A stretch of 64,000 bases of DNA from Amycolatopsis sp. QT-25 (GTDB lineage Bacteria; Actinomycetota; Actinomycetes; Mycobacteriales; Pseudonocardiaceae): assembly GCF_029369745.1 (NCBI RefSeq), contig NZ_CP120210.1, positions 5,642,001 to 5,706,000 of the forward strand. Reading direction: 5' to 3'. The position numbers were made by a program, and so were the translations under genes. Each line of letters starts with the position of its first letter. Positions within the stretch are counted from its first letter, which is position 1. Under the pieces are notes generated by a model. It worked only from the letters and a program-made list of their open reading frames with translations. It was not told where the DNA came from and searched no databases. Positions 35,416-44,590 of the stretch are shown piece after piece.

Positions 35416-37674
35416 TCAGGACTTGACCGGGGTCGTGGCCGAGGTGAACGACCGCAGCGTCTTGTCGAGCAGGGACACGTTCGCCTCGCCGACGTCGAAG
35501 TACATGCCCGTGAGCCGGAGTTCGCCACGGGCCAGCGCCGCGTCGACGACCGGATACGAGCGCAGGTTTTCCAGCTGCTGCACCACGTTGTGCAGGGCGA
35601 GCCGATCGCTTTCGCGCGCGGGGCGAGCACCGTCGAGCAGTACCGGCCCCTCCCTTTCCCCGCGCCGCAAGGTTTCCTCGCCGTGGCGTAACCAGCTCCC
35701 CAGTTGCGTGAGCCCGGCGGGCGCGTCCCCGAGCAGCGCCTTCATCGCGCCGCAGCCGGAATGCCCGCACACCACCACTTCCCGCACCCGCAGCAGCCCG
35801 ACGGCGTACTCGATGGCCGCCCCCACGGAGAAATCCGCGTCGGCGTCGGCGTGCGGGACGAGGTTTCCGATGTTCCGCACGGTGAACAGGTCGCCCGGAC
35901 CGCTGGTGGTGATCAGGTTCGGCACGATCCGTGCGTCGGCGCAGGTGATGAACAGGGTGTGCGGCCGCTGCCCGTTCGCCAGCCCGTCCCAGGTGCTCCG
36001 CAGCAGTGGCGCCGTCCGCCGCTGGAACTCCGCGGCACCCCGGCACAACGGGACGCTGCCGCCGCGCTGGCTCGGCAGTTCGAGATGTTCGGCCTGCCAT
36101 TGCGACCACGGCGCGAGCCACCGCGGCACCACCCGGGACGCGACGCCGCGGCGCACGGTCGGCACGCCCGCCTTTCCCCGGCCGAACCACGGATGCCCGA
36201 TCTCGTCGACGATCACGGTGCCCCCGGCGCGTTCGTACGCGCGCTGCCAGCCGCGCAGGCAGTCGAAACCGGCGTGGTCGAGGTAGTCGACGAACAGTTC
36301 CAGCTTCACCTCGGAACACTCGGGGACTTCGGCCAGGGCGGCCGTCAGCCTCGGCACGGAAAGGAAGGTGAGCGCGCCTTCGATGACGACGCGGGTCCGC
36401 GGGCCGTCCGGTTCGACGCGGATGCCGGAGAACAGCATCCGGCGCAGCATCAGCGCGAGCGCCACCACGATGCCCGCGGCGACGCCGGTGAGCAGGTTGA
36501 CGGCGACCGCACCGAGCAGGGTCGCGAGGTAGACGAGCAGGTCACCGTGGCGGCGGACTTCACGGAGATTGGTGAGGTTGACCAGTTTGGCGCCGACGTA
36601 GACGAGGAGACCGGCGAGCGCGGCGAGCGGGATCAGCCGCAACACGCCCACCAGGAACAGGCAGCAGCCGACGATCCAAACGCTGTGCAGGATCGTCGAC
36701 ATCCTGGTCCGGGCGCCCGCTTCGACGTTGGTCATCGTGCGCACGACGACGCCGGTGACCGGGAATCCGCCCAGCGAACCGGCGGCGGCGTTCGCCAGGC
36801 CCTGCCCGATCAGCTCGCGGTTGAGGTCGGTGTGCGGCCCGTCGCGCAGTTTGTCGACGGCGACGGCGGAAAGCAGGCTTTCCAAGCTGGCGATGAGCGC
36901 GATGGAGAGGGCGGCGGCGATGACCGCCGTCCAGGACCCTGACGGCACCTCGGGAACGAAACCCAACTCCGGCAAGCCGTTCGGGAGGTCGACGCGCGGC
37001 AGGTCCATCCCCGCCGCGACGGAAAGGCCGGTCGCGAGCGCGACGGCGGCGAGCGGGCCGGGGACGCGGCGCACCGCGGGCGGCATCCTGGTCCACACCA
37101 GCAGGACGCCGACGGTGACCACACCGATCAGCGCGGCCCGGTCGTGGTGACCGACGATCCGGCCCGGCAGCGCGAGCACGTTCGCGATCGTGGAACTCTG
37201 CGCCACCCCGCCGAGCACGACGTGCAACTGGCCGAGGACGAGGATCAGCCCGATCCCGGCGAGCAGGCCGTGCACGATGGCGGGCGAGATCACCAGTGCG
37301 GCGCGGGCGACGCGGCAGACGCCGAAGAGGATCTGGACCACACCCGCCCCGGCGGTGATCGCGCAGGTGGCGGCCCACCCGAAGGTCGAAATGGTCTCCG
37401 CGATGACGATGGTCAGCGCGGCGGACGGACCGCTGACTTGCAGGGCGGAGGCGCCGAAGAGGCTAGCCACGATTCCGCCGACGACGGCGGAGACGAGTCC
37501 GGCGAGCAAGGGGGCTCCGGCGGCGTGTGCGACGCCGAGCGAGAGCGGGACCGCCACGAGGAAGACGACGACCGAAGCCGGGAGGTCGTGGCGAAGGTTC
37601 TTCAGAAAGGTCGATGTGGGCTTGCGGCGGCCTGGGGGCCCGGTGTCGTGCTCGTCACCAACGAAGTCGATCAT
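35416..37674 (-). CDS. SulP-family transporter fused to beta-carbonic anhydrase (copy 2)
   Basis: 752 aa from ATG 37674. It has the same architecture as copy 1: SulP membrane domain (about 25-425), STAS-like domain, then a beta-carbonic anhydrase with CADAR and CGHSGCGAM. The two copies align along their full length, so they arose by tandem duplication, but they differ in N-terminal extension and in many loop residues. The segment just before both starts shares TTTCCT. It lies downstream of bioA on the same strand, behind a terminator-like hairpin. Confidence 0.93.
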   Translation of the reverse strand: MIDFVGDEHDTGPPGRRKPTSTFLKNLRHDLPASVVVFLVAVPLSLGVAHAAGAPLLAGLVSAVVGGIVASLFGASALQVSGPSAALTIVIAETISTFGWAATCAITAGAGVVQILFGVCRVARAALVISPAIVHGLLAGIGLILVLGQLHVVLGGVAQSSTIANVLALPGRIVGHHDRAALIGVVTVGVLLVWTRMPPAVRRVPGPLAAVALATGLSVAAGMDLPRVDLPNGLPELGFVPEVPSGSWTAVIAAALSIALIASLESLLSAVAVDKLRDGPHTDLNRELIGQGLANAAAGSLGGFPVTGVVVRTMTNVEAGARTRMSTILHSVWIVGCCLFLVGVLRLIPLAALAGLLVYVGAKLVNLTNLREVRRHGDLLVYLATLLGAVAVNLLTGVAAGIVVALALMLRRMLFSGIRVEPDGPRTRVVIEGALTFLSVPRLTAALAEVPECSEVKLELFVDYLDHAGFDCLRGWQRAYERAGGTVIVDEIGHPWFGRGKAGVPTVRRGVASRVVPRWLAPWSQWQAEHLELPSQRGGSVPLCRGAAEFQRRTAPLLRSTWDGLANGQRPHTLFITCADARIVPNLITTSGPGDLFTVRNIGNLVPHADADADFSVGAAIEYAVGLLRVREVVVCGHSGCGAMKALLGDAPAGLTQLGSWLRHGEETLRRGEREGPVLLDGARPARESDRLALHNVVQQLENLRSYPVVDAALARGELRLTGMYFDVGEANVSLLDKTLRSFTSATTPVKS

Positions 37675-37836
37675 GGGGGCAGGAAACCTGATCGGCGCGC
37701 AAAAGTCCGCTACGCAAAGGTTTCTCAGGTTTGTTCGGGGGTCCGGAAACCAGGACATACCACGTTTTTGCGACAAAGCCCCCTAGAAGGGACTCGATCG
37801 GACTCGCCCGTTCGCCTGACCAAGGCCCACCCTTGA

Positions 37837-37858
37837 CCACGCTCTGTACCGAGCGTGG
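37837..37858 (-). terminator. Terminator after bioA
   Basis: 8-bp perfect stem CCACGCTC (37837-37844) and GAGCGTGG (37851-37858) with a 6-nt loop, 55 bp beyond the bioA stop and about 160 bp before the SulP copy 2 start. Confidence 0.6.
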
Positions 37859-37913
37859 CCTTCCCGGATTCCTGTGGCCACGGTCACACTCTTTATGCTG
37901 AATTTTGCCGCTT

Positions 37914-39194
37914 TTACGCTTTTCGTGCGGCTGAGAGCATGGCGGAAGTGAGCGCCGCGAGGTCGTCCGCGCCGGAGATGTAGGGCGGCATCGTGTAGAT
38001 CAGGTTCCGGAAGGGGCGCAGCCAGACCCCGTTTTCCGTGAGGACCTCGGTCGCCACCGCCATGTCCACGGGATGGTCCAGTTCCACCACGCCGATGGCG
38101 CCCAGCACCCGCACGTCGGCGACCGAGGACAGCTCACGAGCCGGCTCCAGCCCGGCCTTCAGCGCGGCCTCGATCCGCGGGACGTCGGACTTCCAGCCGC
38201 CTTCGGCGAGGATCCCCAGCGAGGCGTTGGCGACCGCGCAGGACAGGGGGTTCCCCATGAACGTCGGGCCGTGCGCCAGCACGGGCAGTTCCCCGCGCGA
38301 GATCCCGCCGGCGATCTCCGGCGTGCACAACGCCGCCGCCATCGTCAGATAGCCCCCGGTCAGCGCCTTGCCCAGGCACAGGACGTCCGGCGTGACCCCG
38401 GCGTGCTCGGCGGCGAACAGCTCGCCGGTGCGGCCGAAACCGGTGGCGATCTCGTCGAAGACGAGCAGGACGTCGTGGGCCTCGGTGAGTTCGCGCAGCG
38501 CGCGCAGGTACGCGGGCGGGTGGAACCGCATGCCACCGGCGCCCTGCACGACCGGCTCGACGATGACCGCGGCCAGCTCGCCGGCGTGCCGTTCGATCTC
38601 GGTCGCGAGCAGGTCGAGATACGCCGGATCCGGCTCGTCGGCGAAACCACCCGGCGGCTTGGGCAGGAACAGCTGCTCCGGCAGGATCCCGCGCCACAGC
38701 GCGTGCATCCCGCCCTCGGGGTCACAAACGCTCATCGGCGTGAACGTGTCGCCGTGGTAGCCGCCGCGCCAGGTCATCAGGCGCCGCTTTTCCTTGCGCC
38801 CCACCGACTGCCAGTACTGCAGGCACATCTTGACGGCGACCTCGACCGACACCGACCCCGAATCGCACAGGAAGACGTGCCGCAAGCCGTCCGGGGCGAG
38901 GTCGACCAGCGTCTTCGCCAGCCTGATGGCCGGTTCGTGGGTGAGGCCGCCGAACATCACGTGACTCATCCGGCCCGCCTGCTCGGCCAGCGCCGCGTCC
39001 AGCACCGGGTTCCGGTAGCCGTGGATCGCCGCCCACCAGGACGACATGCCGTCGATCAGTTCGCGGCCGTCGTCGAGGGTGAGCCGGACCCCGCTCGCCT
39101 CCCGTACGAGCAGGGAGTCGAGCTTGCTCGGCATCGGCCCGTACGGGTGCCAGACGTGTTCCGCGTCGAGCGCGAGGAGTTCGGCGGCGTCCAT
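37914..39194 (-). CDS. bioA: Adenosylmethionine-8-amino-7-oxononanoate aminotransferase
   Basis: 426 aa PLP enzyme that converts 7-keto-8-aminopelargonate to 7,8-diaminopelargonate using SAM as amino donor. Motifs include WHPYGPM near the N-terminus, DGMSSWWAAIHGY, FCDSGSVSVE-type binding loop (LCDSGSVSVEVA), FDEIATGFGR and the PLP lysine in LGKALTGG (about residue 274). BioF, which would make the substrate, is not next to it as in mycobacteria; two SulP genes separate it from bioD. Confidence 0.97.
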   Translation of the reverse strand: MDAAELLALDAEHVWHPYGPMPSKLDSLLVREASGVRLTLDDGRELIDGMSSWWAAIHGYRNPVLDAALAEQAGRMSHVMFGGLTHEPAIRLAKTLVDLAPDGLRHVFLCDSGSVSVEVAVKMCLQYWQSVGRKEKRRLMTWRGGYHGDTFTPMSVCDPEGGMHALWRGILPEQLFLPKPPGGFADEPDPAYLDLLATEIERHAGELAAVIVEPVVQGAGGMRFHPPAYLRALRELTEAHDVLLVFDEIATGFGRTGELFAAEHAGVTPDVLCLGKALTGGYLTMAAALCTPEIAGGISRGELPVLAHGPTFMGNPLSCAVANASLGILAEGGWKSDVPRIEAALKAGLEPARELSSVADVRVLGAIGVVELDHPVDMAVATEVLTENGVWLRPFRNLIYTMPPYISGADDLAALTSAMLSAARKA

Positions 39195-39345
39195 CCGGCG
39201 ACCCTACGACACGTCCCGCTCGGCGCGGGCGCACAGGAAGGGCTTCCAGGCCGTGGACGAGAGTGCTTTCCCGCCACCGCAAGGCTTCCGATCCCATCGG
39301 GGGTACCGTGCGACGGTCACCGGTCCGGGTGGAGGATCTCTTTCC

Positions 39346-39969
39346 GTGCGCTACCGTCCGATTTCTCCCGCTCTGCTGGTCTCGGAGCTGACCGAACGCA
39401 TCACGGCGATCACCGGCCGCCGCCGGCTCGCGGTCGCCGTCGACGGCGCGGCCGGGGCGAGCGGCACCACAGAACTCGCCGACGCCCTGGTCGATCCCCT
39501 GCGGATCGCCGGTCACGCCGCGGTGCGGATCTCGGCGAACGACTTCCTCCGCCCCGCCTCGCTGCGGTTCGAACGCGGCAAACAGGATCCGGATTCGCGC
39601 TACAGCGACTGGCTCGACCTCGGCGCCCTTCGCCGCGAGGTGCTCGATCCGCTCGCCGAGGACGGCAGCGGACTGGTCCTGCCGTCGCTGTGGGATCCGG
39701 TCCGCGATCGCGCCACCCGCGCCGAACGCGTCGAACTGCCCGAAGGCGGCGTCGTCCTGCTCGACGGGGAGTTCCTCTTCGGCGCTGGGCTCACTTTCGA
39801 CCTGAGCGTGCACCTGTGGCTCTCGCCCGCCGCGCTCGAGCGGCGGGTGCCCGACGCCTGGGCGCTCCCCGCCTACGAGCGCTACGAACGAGAAGTCGAC
39901 CCGGCGGCGCTGTCCGACGTGGTGATCCGCGTCGACGACCCCAAGCACCCGGCGCGCTACGAACCCTGA
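39346..39969 (+). CDS. Uridine kinase-like P-loop protein with degenerate Walker A
   Basis: 207 aa from GTG 39346 with GGAGG about 10 bp upstream. The layout follows uridine-kinase-like NTPases: VAVDGAAG near residues 30-37, ISANDFLRP, a GALRREVLDPL segment and LLDGEFLF (Walker-B-like). The Walker A position reads GAAGASGTT (about 34-42), so the essential Lys is replaced by Gly. It may be a non-hydrolysing paralogue; related actinobacterial proteins with altered P-loops are common. Lone gene, tail-to-tail with pimB (4 bp apart). Confidence 0.8.
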   Translation: MRYRPISPALLVSELTERITAITGRRRLAVAVDGAAGASGTTELADALVDPLRIAGHAAVRISANDFLRPASLRFERGKQDPDSRYSDWLDLGALRREVLDPLAEDGSGLVLPSLWDPVRDRATRAERVELPEGGVVLLDGEFLFGAGLTFDLSVHLWLSPAALERRVPDAWALPAYERYEREVDPAALSDVVIRVDDPKHPARYEP

Positions 39970-39973
39970 CGTC

Positions 39974-41131
39974 TCAGCGCACCGCCGCCACGGGATCGCC
40001 GTCGAGCAGCCCGGAAAGCCTGGCCGCCAGGGTGTCCCACCGCCAGTGCTCGCCGACCCATTCGCGACCGGCGGCCCCCATCCGCCGTGCCCGCACCGGA
40101 TCCGCCAGCAACGCGGCCAGCGTCTCCCGCAGCTGCTGCTCGTCACGGCCGTCGACGACATGCCCGGTGACCTCGTCCAGCACCGTTTCCGGCGCGCCCC
40201 CGGAGTTCCCGGCGACGACCGGCAGCCCCGACGCCGAAGCCTCCAGATACACGATGCCCAGGCCCTCGACGTCGAGCCCCTTCCCCCGCGTCCGCGCCGG
40301 CATCGCGAAGACGTCACCCGCGTTGTAGTGCGCGGGCAACTCCTTCCACGGCACCGATCCGGTGATGACGACGCTGTCCTCGAGCCCCATCGCCTCGACG
40401 AGCCCGGTGAGCGTCTTGCGGTACGGGCCGCCGCCGACGAGCAGCAGCGCCACGTCCGGGATCCGCTTGCGGAGCTCGGGCAGGATCTTGATCAGCATGT
40501 CCTGGCCCTTGCGCGGCACCAGCCGCGAAACGCAGACGATCGTCGGACGGCCGCCGAGACCGTGCCGGGCGCGGATCTCCTCGCCCGCGGCCGCGTCCGG
40601 CCGGTAAAGCTCGGTGTCGACGCCACACGGAAGCATCTCCAATCCCGCCATCGGGCCGAAGGCGGCCGAAAACCGGGAGCGCGTGTACTTGCTGACGTAG
40701 GTGATCACGTCGACGGTGTCACCGATCCGGCGCAACGCCTGCCGGGAACCCGGGAGCATCGACCAGCCGACCTCGTGGCCGTGTGTCGAGGCCAGCAACC
40801 GGCGGGCGCCCGCCGTCCGCAGCGGATGCCCCAGCAACGCCAGCGGCGCGGCGGCGCCGAACCAGACGGCCTCGCAGTCGCGGGCGCGCATGATCTCCTT
40901 GGCCCGCTTGAACACGTCCGGTGTCGGCAGCATGAGCGACGTCGGATGGCGTACGACCTCGAATGGGGCGGCGGCGTCGAACTCGCCGTGCGAGCCGGTG
41001 CTCGATTCCCAGGAGGGGGCATAGACGACGAGGTCGTCTGCGGGCAGGCGGGTGGCCAGCGAGTTCAGGTAGTTCTGGATGCCGCCGGGCCGGGGCGGGA
41101 AGTCGTTGGTCACCAGCAGGGTCCTCAGCAC
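39974..41131 (-). CDS. pimB: GT4 mannosyltransferase, PimB type
   Basis: 385 aa GT-B glycosyltransferase, family GT4. N-terminal LLVTNDFPPRPGGIQNY is the acceptor-side glycine loop; the C-terminal domain has VSRLVPRKGQDML, VGGGPYR and EGLGIVYLEASASGLPVVA with the EX7E glutamates. It corresponds to mycobacterial Rv2188c (PimB'), which adds the second mannose to phosphatidylinositol mannoside using GDP-mannose, at the inner membrane. The neighbours (NlpC/P60 gene, DnaQ/GIY-YIG gene, trpD, qcr genes) match the Rv2188c-Rv2196 order. Confidence 0.9.
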   Translation of the reverse strand: MLRTLLVTNDFPPRPGGIQNYLNSLATRLPADDLVVYAPSWESSTGSHGEFDAAAPFEVVRHPTSLMLPTPDVFKRAKEIMRARDCEAVWFGAAAPLALLGHPLRTAGARRLLASTHGHEVGWSMLPGSRQALRRIGDTVDVITYVSKYTRSRFSAAFGPMAGLEMLPCGVDTELYRPDAAAGEEIRARHGLGGRPTIVCVSRLVPRKGQDMLIKILPELRKRIPDVALLLVGGGPYRKTLTGLVEAMGLEDSVVITGSVPWKELPAHYNAGDVFAMPARTRGKGLDVEGLGIVYLEASASGLPVVAGNSGGAPETVLDEVTGHVVDGRDEQQLRETLAALLADPVRARRMGAAGREWVGEHWRWDTLAARLSGLLDGDPVAAVR

Positions 41132-41160
41132 CCCTGCAGGCTACTGGGCCCACCACAGGC

Positions 41161-41198
41161 GAAAGGGGCGGCACCGCTCGCGCGGTACCGCCCCTTTC
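41161..41198 (-). terminator. Terminator after the NlpC/P60 gene
   Basis: 11-bp outer stem GAAAGGGGCGG (41161-41171) with CCGCCCCTTTC (41188-41198) continues past one mismatch into a 5-bp inner stem with a 4-nt loop. It lies 10 bp beyond the NlpC/P60 stop, upstream of the pimB start. Confidence 0.75.
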
Positions 41199-41208
41199 CG
41201 GGTGTTCG

Positions 41209-42261
41209 TCAGGCCGTCGGGCGACGGGCGCCGACGTAGTTGTTCTGCAGCGGCGACACCTTGACGACGTCGCCGGTGGTCGGCGCGTGCACCATCATGC
41301 CGTTGCCGACGTACATGCCGACGTGCGAAACCGGCGAGTTGTAGAACACCAGATCGCCCGGCTGGAGCTGCGACCTCTGCACCGGGGCGCCGAAGGTCGA
41401 CTGCTGACGGCTGGACCGCGGCAGGGTGAGACCGGCCTGCTTGTACGCCCAGAGCATCAGACCCGAGCAGTCGAAGGACGAGGGGCCGGTGTCGCCCCAG
41501 CCGTACGGGCTGCCGAGCTTGCTCTTCGCGGCCGCGAGGGCCGCCGCCGCGGCGGCACCCGGAGCGGGCAGGTTCGGGAACGCGCCGCCCTTGTCCTTCT
41601 GGGCGGTGCGGTCCGCGGCGCTCAGGTTGCCGCCGGCCCGCTCGATCTCCTTGAGCTGGTCGGCCAGCGTCTTCTGCCGCGCCTCGATGTCCGTGGTCAG
41701 CTTGGCGGCCGTGTCACGGGCGGCGACCGCGGTGTTCTGGGCGTCGGCCGCCTGCTTCGCCGCGGCCGCGGCCTGGGCGACGGCACCGCTCAGGTTGTTC
41801 AGGGCGGTGTTCTTGTTCGCGGCGAGGACCTCGAGCGCCGAGGAGCGCTCCAGGAAGTCCTGGGTCGACGCGCCCGACAGCAGCGACGACAGCTTGTTCA
41901 GCTGCATACCGCTGGTGAAGGAGGCACCGGCGAACTTGTTCACCTCGGCCTGGAACGTCTTCTCGTCACCGGCCGCCTTGACACCGAGGTCCTTGGCGGC
42001 GGCGGCGTCCGCCGTGGCCTTGTCGAGCTCCGCCTGCTTCGCGGCGAGATCGTCCTTCGCCTTGAGGAGGTCTTCGTTGGCCTTCTCCGCCTGTGCCGCG
42101 AGGTCGCGGTACTTGGCGAGAGCCTCCGAACCGGACGGGGGCTGTTGGAGGGCGGGGGTTGGGGCGGCAGTGGCAGCAGGCTGGGCGACCGTTACGGCGG
42201 TGATCACCGCGGCCGCGGCCAAAGCTCCTGACACCACGCGCTTGACTGGATGCGACTGCAC
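41209..42261 (-). CDS. NlpC/P60 peptidoglycan endopeptidase, RipC type
   Basis: 350 aa from GTG 42261, with AAGGAGA about 11 bp upstream. A Sec signal peptide (about 1-32, cleaved near ATAA) is followed by a long coiled coil (about 45-215) and a C-terminal NlpC/P60 domain with catalytic Cys265 (FDCSGLM), His in VSHVGMYVGNG and a third polar residue in MVHAPT. It corresponds to Rv2190c (RipC), which cuts peptide stems of peptidoglycan; coiled coils in this family bind FtsEX. It has a 445-bp upstream region. Confidence 0.9.
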   Translation of the reverse strand: MQSHPVKRVVSGALAAAAVITAVTVAQPAATAAPTPALQQPPSGSEALAKYRDLAAQAEKANEDLLKAKDDLAAKQAELDKATADAAAAKDLGVKAAGDEKTFQAEVNKFAGASFTSGMQLNKLSSLLSGASTQDFLERSSALEVLAANKNTALNNLSGAVAQAAAAAKQAADAQNTAVAARDTAAKLTTDIEARQKTLADQLKEIERAGGNLSAADRTAQKDKGGAFPNLPAPGAAAAAALAAAKSKLGSPYGWGDTGPSSFDCSGLMLWAYKQAGLTLPRSSRQQSTFGAPVQRSQLQPGDLVFYNSPVSHVGMYVGNGMMVHAPTTGDVVKVSPLQNNYVGARRPTA

Positions 42262-42706
42262 GGTCGCGCGTGTCTCCTTCGCTGTCGGCCACCGACTCCG
42301 AACCCGGGACGAAGAGGTCGGGGGCCCTCTTCGGCGGAGCCGCGACGCCGACCGTGAGGCCCGCGCGGTTCCCCGCGTTCCCGCCGTGCGCCTGGCCGGG
42401 TGCTCTCGCAACAGGTTCGACGCATGGCTGGTTCTGGTGCAACTCCCCGACAAAGCTGCTTCGGTGGCGATCCCGTGTCGCCGTCTGGCGACGACTTCCG
42501 GCCACGAGATCTCGGACAGGTTACGAAACCACGGGCACGGCGTCCACCACGGTGGTCGCAAAAACTCTCCGTGATGCGCCGAAACACCTTCGGACCAGCA
42601 TGAGCGGAAAGATGTGACGGGCGTTACATCCTGGGGCTGGTCGCGACTACCTACCGTTCACCCGATCGGATCGACCACTCGTCGAGTATCCCGTTCGTGG
42701 CGTGTC
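42262..42706 (-). promoter_or_regulatory. Long structured upstream region of the NlpC/P60 gene
   Basis: 445 bp without a gene. Reading toward the NlpC/P60 start, hairpins are visible at 42308-42334 (GAAGAGG/CCTCTTC, 8-nt loop) and just before the ribosome site (GTCGG/CCGAC at 42284-42296). A structured leader is plausible; the conserved core of the c-di-AMP (ydaO) riboswitch was looked for and not found. Confidence 0.4.
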
Positions 42707-42949
42707 TCAGGCCGATTTGCGGCGCTCCTGCCCGACGATTTCGACCATCCGGAGGCGCGGGACCATCCCGGCTTCCGCGAGCGCGTCGATCGCCTTCCGT
42801 TCGTCGGCGTCCCATTCGAGCGCCGGGGGCGCGCCGAGCAGAACACTGACGACACAGTCACGACATGCGTCACCGCGGACCGCGCACCGGTCGCAATCGA
42901 TGACGAACGTCTCTATGTCCGCTATATCGGCGATGGCCTTGCCGTCCAT
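42707..42949 (-). CDS. Small cysteine-pair protein
   Basis: 80 aa. The segment DCDRCAVRGDACRDC (about residues 18-32) holds two CxxC pairs, likely a zinc or Fe-S site, followed by VVSVLLG and a helical C-terminus. Proteins of this pattern are widespread in actinobacteria, but I know no function. The ATG at 42949 is followed by a clear small domain. It lies upstream of the NlpC/P60 gene on the same strand. Confidence 0.75.
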   Translation of the reverse strand: MDGKAIADIADIETFVIDCDRCAVRGDACRDCVVSVLLGAPPALEWDADERKAIDALAEAGMVPRLRMVEIVGQERRKSA

Positions 42950-43105
42950 CTCGGCTCCTCACTTTCAGTGGTGAGGTGCACATTAAGAGCGACCACCGAC
43001 AATTTCGGTCCCCGCCGGCCCCGAGCACGCGAGTTACGGCTCAAATCACGCGAGTTACGCCTTTGCTCACGCGTGTTCGCTTTCCCGGCACGCGGGTCGC
43101 GGATT

Positions 43106-44494
43106 TCAGACCCGGCTGAGCCGTGACACCAGCACCGCGGACGGCACCGGATGCGCGCCCTTGCGCCGTACCGAATCCGCCACCGCGCGGTCCGTGCTCG
43201 CGACCACCATCGGCCGCCCCGGCGGCTCGGCCGCGACCAGGGAGCGGATGACGTCGTCCGCGAGGACGCCGCGTTCGGAGAACAGCACCCGCACCCCGCG
43301 CGGCACGGCCGCGGGCACGGAGAGCACGCCGGCGCCGTCGAACACCACGGTGACTTCGGCCGACGTCCGCGCGGCGAGTGCGGAAAGCTGGTGGATCAGC
43401 CGGTCGCGCTGGTCGGAAAGCGCCAGTTCCGGGTAGCCGGTCTTCGTGACGTTGTAGCCGTCGACGATCAGATGCACGTTGGGCAGCGCGAGATGCCGGT
43501 CGAGCGCGGTGACGTCCTGGATCCTGCCGCCCGCCCCCAGGCCCGACGTCGCGCCGCGGACCATGTCCGCCGGGCGCTGGCCCCGCGCGCTCACCGAAAG
43601 CTCCCGGCGAAGCCCGCCGACGGCGCCTTCGATGGTGTCGAGCAGCAGCCCGAGCCTGACCTCGTCGGCCTGACGCGCCTCGCGGGCGGATTGCCGGGCG
43701 ATTTCGGCGTCGGTGACGGCCTTCTCCGCCCGCGCCCGCTCAGCCGCGACCCGCTGCCTCTCGCGGTCCAGCTGGGCCTTCAACGCCTTGATCTCCGCGG
43801 CGCTCTCGGCGCCGCCGCTCTCCAGTCGGGCGTGAGCCTCGGCGACCGCGTCCTTGGCCTGACGCAGCTGGACACCTTGTTCTCGCAAGCGCTTCAACAG
43901 TTTTTCGACCTCGGCGTCGCGTTCACCCCGCGCACCACCGGCGATCTCCTTGACTTCGCGCAACTCTTCGCGCAGCTGGGCCAGTTCGGTCTCGAGCCGC
44001 TGGTTGCGGGCCAGCGCGGCATCGCGTTCGGCGCGCAACGCCGTCTCCTCGGCGTTCTTCGCCACCAGCCGGACCCGGCCCGCCGCGCCGGCCTCGCCGA
44101 GGAGCACGGCGGCGGCCGCGGCGGCGACGGAATCGGGGGCGTTCGGGTCGAGAGCGTCCTTACGGTGCTCACGCAGCCATTCGGTGACCGCGACCCGGAA
44201 CTGCGAAGACTCCCTCAGCGCGGCGAGCAACGCCGTCCCGCCGAGTCGCGCGCGTTTCGCCGGGGCGAACTTGGCGACCGGGCGCAGCTGCCTCGGCACG
44301 TCGGCGACCGGCAGTTTGCCGACGGCGGCGGCCGCCAGCTCGGCGATCCGCTCCCGCACGGTCTCCGGCAAGGACGTCCAGCCTTCGGCGGGCACCTCTT
44401 CGGACGGCACCTCCGTGTCCGCCGACGCCACGACACCCGAAGGGCCGCCGGTGGCGTCCTCGGATGTTTCGGGCACTGCGGGCTGCGGTTGCAT
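43106..44494 (-). CDS. NYN-domain protein with long coiled coil
   Basis: 462 aa. A helical N-terminal part (about 40-120) is followed by a coiled coil (about 145-300, RDAALARNQRLETELAQLR) and a C-terminal NYN (YacP-like, PIN-related) domain at about 335-462, with acidic residues in LIVDGYNV, VVFDGAG, LADDVI and ASTDRAVAD. NYN domains are metal-dependent RNases; this fits an RNA-processing enzyme. It diverges from the DnaQ/GIY-YIG gene with 96 bp between starts. Confidence 0.88.
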   Translation of the reverse strand: MQPQPAVPETSEDATGGPSGVVASADTEVPSEEVPAEGWTSLPETVRERIAELAAAAVGKLPVADVPRQLRPVAKFAPAKRARLGGTALLAALRESSQFRVAVTEWLREHRKDALDPNAPDSVAAAAAAVLLGEAGAAGRVRLVAKNAEETALRAERDAALARNQRLETELAQLREELREVKEIAGGARGERDAEVEKLLKRLREQGVQLRQAKDAVAEAHARLESGGAESAAEIKALKAQLDRERQRVAAERARAEKAVTDAEIARQSAREARQADEVRLGLLLDTIEGAVGGLRRELSVSARGQRPADMVRGATSGLGAGGRIQDVTALDRHLALPNVHLIVDGYNVTKTGYPELALSDQRDRLIHQLSALAARTSAEVTVVFDGAGVLSVPAAVPRGVRVLFSERGVLADDVIRSLVAAEPPGRPMVVASTDRAVADSVRRKGAHPVPSAVLVSRLSRV

Positions 44495-44590
44495 CGCTCC
44501 AGCGTAGGCCCCCTGGCCTCGGGGCGCGCCGAATGGGACGGCGCGCGGCGTTCCCGGGATTGTCGGTGCCCACCCCTACTGTGCCCGACC

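Noticed and set aside
37837..39194. bioF next to bioA
   Set aside because: Searched both sides of bioA and around bioD for an 8-amino-7-oxononanoate synthase; none was found in the window.
42262..42560. Possible c-di-AMP (ydaO) riboswitch upstream of the NlpC/P60 gene
   Set aside because: GGGGAACC is present, but the conserved GGGUGAA and CGUCAGCUAACC core elements are not; kept only as a structured leader.
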